This document shows, piece after piece, positions 61,508-64,000 of a stretch of DNA of 64,000 nucleotides. The stretch spans positions 1 to 64,000 of the forward strand of contig CAKZTZ010000006.1 in NCBI GenBank assembly GCA_937921695.1. The letters run 5' to 3'. Source of the DNA: an uncultured Sulfolobales archaeon (GTDB taxonomy: Archaea > Thermoproteota > Thermoprotei_A > Sulfolobales > Acidilobaceae). Both the position numbers and the translations under genes were made by a program. The notes beneath the pieces are model-generated. The model saw only the letters and a list, made by a program, of their open reading frames with translations, ran no database searches and was not told the origin of the DNA. Positions within the stretch are counted from its first letter, which is position 1. Each line of letters starts with the position of its first letter.

Positions 61508-63061
61508 GTGGGTTTCGAGTTGAAGTCTAAGATATGGGAGCTGGTTAGGGCTGGCTTAGACCCCTATGTTGTAGCCTACTCTTTCCCCGTAACTATAGTC
61601 TCGGAGGAGTTGAAGTCTAAGTATGGGGGTTTAAATCCTGGGGAGGAGACTGGGGATAGAGTGTCTGTCGCCGGCAGGGTCTGGCACGTGAGGAGACATG
61701 GGGGTATCACGTTCCTTGACTTGTATGATCAGACGGGTAAAATCCAGGTTATACTAAGGAGGGATATAGTGAGGGGTAATAGTAAGCTGGAGCTCCTCTC
61801 GAAGCTAATAGATAAGGGTGATATTATAGGGGTTAAGGGTAGGGTTGTTAAGACTAAGACGGGCGAAGTCTCAGTACTAGCTGAAGACGTGGAACTCCTA
61901 GCTATAGCTTGGAGGCAGATTCCATTCCACGAGTTCGGCCTGAAAGACCCGGAGCAGAGGTATAAGGAAAGGTATCTCGATATAATGCTCAACTCTAAGG
62001 TTAGGAAGGCCATAATTAACCTCTACAAGATCGAGATGGAGATGAGGAAGATATTAGATGAGAAAGGCTTCATAGAAGTACACACTCCTAAGCTACAGCC
62101 AATATATGGGGGCGCCCTAGCTAAACCATTCACAACAACAGTTAACGCCCTAGAGAGGACTGTATATCTAAGCATAGCCCCTGAGACTTACTTGAAGAGG
62201 CTGGTAGTAGCAGGCTTATCTAAGGTGTACGAGATAGCGGTATGTTTCAGGAACGAGGATATAGATGCGACCCACTACCCTGAGTTTGTACAGCTTGAAG
62301 CCTACCAGGCTTACGCAGACTGGAACGACATGATGGGGCTCACCGAGGAGCTAGTATCCGAGTCTATTAAGAGAGTTTATGGAGACTACAAGGTTGAAGT
62401 TGAAGCTGGAGGCGAGACGAAAGTCCTAGACTTCACTAGGCCCTGGAGGAGAGTCTTACTAGAGGATTCTATAGAGGAAGCCCTCAAAACAAAGATTAAG
62501 GGTAAGAGTAGGGAGGAGCTCCTGGAGATAGCTGGGAGCTTAGAGATAGAAGTGAAAGACCCGAGGAGGGGTAAGATACTTGAGAAAATCTTCGAGAGGC
62601 TAGTCGTCCCCAACATCTGGAACCCCACTTTCGTAACACTATTCCCTAGAGACATATCACCCTTAGCTAGAACCTATAGGGGCAACCCGGAGTACGTGGA
62701 GAGGTTCGAGCTCTACATAGCAGGGCTTGAAATAGCTAACGGCTACTCCGAGCTCAACAACCCCATATTACAATACTACTTCTTCGAAGAAGAAGAGAAA
62801 CTTAGAAAGCTAATAGGCCAGGAGGTTGAGGCTCACCCTATGGATAAGGATTATATTAGAGCCATAGAGTACGGCATGCCGCCCACGGGCGGCGTGGGCA
62901 TAGGGCTCTACAGGCTTATGATGGTTGTAGGGGGCCTCCCATCTATAAAAGATGTGATACCTTTCACTATAACTGCCCCCGAGAATATAAAAGTGCTTGG
63001 TGAGGAATTCAGGGATCTCATAGATTATTATTTGAGCGTTAAGCCCGGTCCCGGGGTCTAG
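61508..63061 (+). CDS. lysS: Lysyl-tRNA synthetase, class II
   Basis: A 517-residue synthetase from GTG 61508. An OB-fold anticodon domain (VAGRVWHVRRHGGITFLDL) is followed by EQRYKERYLDIMLN, motif 2 (CFRNEDIDATHYPEF) and motif 3 (GMPPTGGVGIGLYRLMM). Many euryarchaea use the unrelated class I enzyme; class II occurs in several Thermoproteota. Apart from a long N-terminal helix, the length is normal. Confidence 0.95.
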   Translation: MGFELKSKIWELVRAGLDPYVVAYSFPVTIVSEELKSKYGGLNPGEETGDRVSVAGRVWHVRRHGGITFLDLYDQTGKIQVILRRDIVRGNSKLELLSKLIDKGDIIGVKGRVVKTKTGEVSVLAEDVELLAIAWRQIPFHEFGLKDPEQRYKERYLDIMLNSKVRKAIINLYKIEMEMRKILDEKGFIEVHTPKLQPIYGGALAKPFTTTVNALERTVYLSIAPETYLKRLVVAGLSKVYEIAVCFRNEDIDATHYPEFVQLEAYQAYADWNDMMGLTEELVSESIKRVYGDYKVEVEAGGETKVLDFTRPWRRVLLEDSIEEALKTKIKGKSREELLEIAGSLEIEVKDPRRGKILEKIFERLVVPNIWNPTFVTLFPRDISPLARTYRGNPEYVERFELYIAGLEIANGYSELNNPILQYYFFEEEEKLRKLIGQEVEAHPMDKDYIRAIEYGMPPTGGVGIGLYRLMMVVGGLPSIKDVIPFTITAPENIKVLGEEFRDLIDYYLSVKPGPGV

Positions 63062-63093
63062 TGTTTTTTAAACTTTAGAATCTCCCCCACTTC

Positions 63094-63831
63094 ATGGTGG
63101 GCGGCTTGCCAGCCCCTAATAAAGTTGAGAAGCTTAAGTACAGGGTTCTGGCTGTGGAGGCTCTAAGGGCTGTTAGGAGGCTTTTGCCGTACTCGTATAG
63201 GCAGTTGTCTAGGGAGATAAATTTCGATGAGACCCTGCTAGCCCGCTACTCTACGGGGATAACTGTTCCGAGTTACGAGCAGGCTGTTGAGCTTATAGCG
63301 GCGCTTCGAAAGTCCCTGGACCCCGCTAGGATAACTCTCATGAAAGCCGGGGAGTATAAGGGGCTCCTCGACTTAGCCCCTATACTATCAGATCCTTTCA
63401 TGCTTAAACTTCTCTCTATGGAGTTCTATGAGAGGTTTAGGGGTAGGGAGGTGACTAAAATACTTGTTCCCGAAGCTTCGGGGATAACGCTCGCGACAGC
63501 TCTAGCTCTTACTTTCGACTCAAACCTGGTTGTTGCTAGGAGGGCTAAGGATAACCCTATGGTTGAATATGTTGAGGAGCACATTATAGAGCCTCCAGCT
63601 ATTAAAAACATATTCTATATTCCTAAGGGTAGCCTGAAGAAGGAAGATAGGGTGCTAGTTGTTGATGACATAGTTCAGACCGGGTTCACTCTAGCCGTTA
63701 TGAAGAAGTTTGTTGAGAGAGCTGGAGCTAAATTGCAGGGGGTAGCGACTATAGTTGTAGTAGGGGATGAGTGGAGGAGGAGGGTTGATATAGATAGGGT
63801 GGAGGCTCTCATAACAATATCTAAAGTATAG
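63094..63831 (+). CDS. DNA-binding phosphoribosyltransferase (GfcR-like regulator)
   Basis: A 245-residue protein, start probably ATG 63094. Residues about 25-75 are a helix-turn-helix (LPYSYRQLSREINFDETLLARY). From about 110 there is a type I PRTase fold whose PRPP loop is VLVVDDIVQTGFT. Archaeal proteins with this layout act as transcription regulators of sugar or purine metabolism rather than as enzymes. Targets unknown. Confidence 0.85.
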   Translation: MVGGLPAPNKVEKLKYRVLAVEALRAVRRLLPYSYRQLSREINFDETLLARYSTGITVPSYEQAVELIAALRKSLDPARITLMKAGEYKGLLDLAPILSDPFMLKLLSMEFYERFRGREVTKILVPEASGITLATALALTFDSNLVVARRAKDNPMVEYVEEHIIEPPAIKNIFYIPKGSLKKEDRVLVVDDIVQTGFTLAVMKKFVERAGAKLQGVATIVVVGDEWRRRVDIDRVEALITISKV

Positions 63832-63879
63832 ATTATATTGAAATGTTTAAATCAATAAGTGACATGAAACTCATAGACA

Positions 63880-63893
63880 GAAGCATATATAAC
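63880..63893 (+). promoter_or_regulatory. TATA box of the Tat-exported protein gene
   Basis: agcatatataacct lies 35-48 bases before ATG 63928, fitting an archaeal promoter. Confidence 0.5.
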
Positions 63894-63927
63894 CTTGATT
63901 TAAACAGTTAAAATAGTGGTGTCCCCG

Positions 63928-64000
63928 ATGCAAGCTAGCAGGAGGGATTTCCTGAAACTATCGGGGGCTGGGGCTCTAGGACTTGTCGTAGGGTTAGCGG
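63928..64000 (+). CDS. N-terminus of a Tat-exported protein, cut by window end
   Basis: Only 24 residues are visible from ATG 63928 (GTG 63919 is in frame upstream). They form a twin-arginine signal: SRRDFLKLSGAGALGL with the RR-x-FLK core followed by a hydrophobic stretch. The mature protein, probably a folded cofactor-bearing redox enzyme or binding protein, lies outside the window. Confidence 0.75.
   Translation, partial: MQASRRDFLKLSGAGALGLVVGLA

Noticed and set aside
1-64000. CRISPR array, rRNA genes or complete insertion sequences
   Set aside because: No regularly spaced repeats, rRNA stretches or transposase genes were found.

Overview
The window is a gene-dense stretch of archaeal chromosome, almost certainly from a hyperthermophilic member of the Thermoproteota (Crenarchaeota). 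The evidence is the gene content: DNA topoisomerase VI, a group II chaperonin, TFB, a TFE-beta-like factor, Rpo6, Gar1, deoxyhypusine synthase, a two-subunit tRNA splicing endonuclease, D-aminoacyl-tRNA deacylase of the archaeal type, an XPB-like helicase and a mevalonate-pathway cluster. GTG and TTG start codons are very common, many genes overlap by 1-8 bases, and TATA boxes often lie so close to the start codon that short-leader or leaderless transcripts are expected. A superoxide dismutase and an ETF/FixABCX cluster suggest some contact with oxygen or a quinone-linked metabolism. I cannot name a genus from sequence alone.

Layout. Positions 1-5400 look accessory: a coiled-coil membrane-anchored protein cut by the window edge, a large unrecognised exported protein, a single C2H2 zinc-finger protein, a tyrosine recombinase of XerA type with a low-complexity tail, and a small operon of coiled-coil, His-rich and ribbon-helix-helix proteins. 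Several hundred bases here are non-coding and partly foldable. From 5.6 to 18.6 kb come topoisomerase VI (B then A), deoxyhypusine synthase, a three-gene archaeal pilus cluster (pilin, secretion ATPase, TadC-like platform), a membrane M28 peptidase, a saccharopine-dehydrogenase-like protein, gar1-tfb, and the non-catalytic tRNA endonuclease subunit. From 18.7 to 31.7 kb come mtnA, a protein disulfide oxidoreductase, a TtuA/Ctu1-like protein that has lost its PP-loop, the thermosome, a glycosyltransferase, the pstS-C-A-B-phoU phosphate operon with a divergent AbrB-PhoU regulator, and a degenerate RNA-ligase-like protein.

From 31.8 to 46.1 kb come tRNA-Gln, dtdA with a Nudix hydrolase, a CinA-like protein, superoxide dismutase, fixC-X-A-B, a broken csx1 (CARF-HEPN ribonuclease) interrupted by two frameshifts, a radical SAM-TRAM protein, and the operon HMG-CoA synthase, thiolase, DUF35, HMG-CoA reductase. 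From 46.2 kb to the end come rpo6, a site-2 protease, topoisomerase III, the catalytic tRNA endonuclease subunit, an inositol-phosphatase-family enzyme, signal peptidase I, TFE-beta, a TrkA-like protein, an XPB helicase, a phosphoglycolate phosphatase, an aminopropyltransferase, a hydroxyacid dehydrogenase, a GHMP/RFAP-synthase-like protein, class II lysyl-tRNA synthetase, a DNA-binding phosphoribosyltransferase, and the start of a Tat-exported protein.

The most interesting points are: csx1 split by two -1 shifts, the first exactly at a dnaX-like A AAA AAG site; a roughly 120 bp diverged repeat present next to tRNA-Gln and upstream of the trkA-like gene; two candidate box C/D guide RNAs; several informational or metabolic proteins that keep their family fold but have lost key residues (TFB zinc ribbon, thiolase cysteine, RNA ligase lysine, TtuA-like PP-loop); and an M28 peptidase whose coding sequence runs 60 codons beyond its first ATG with no standard start codon.
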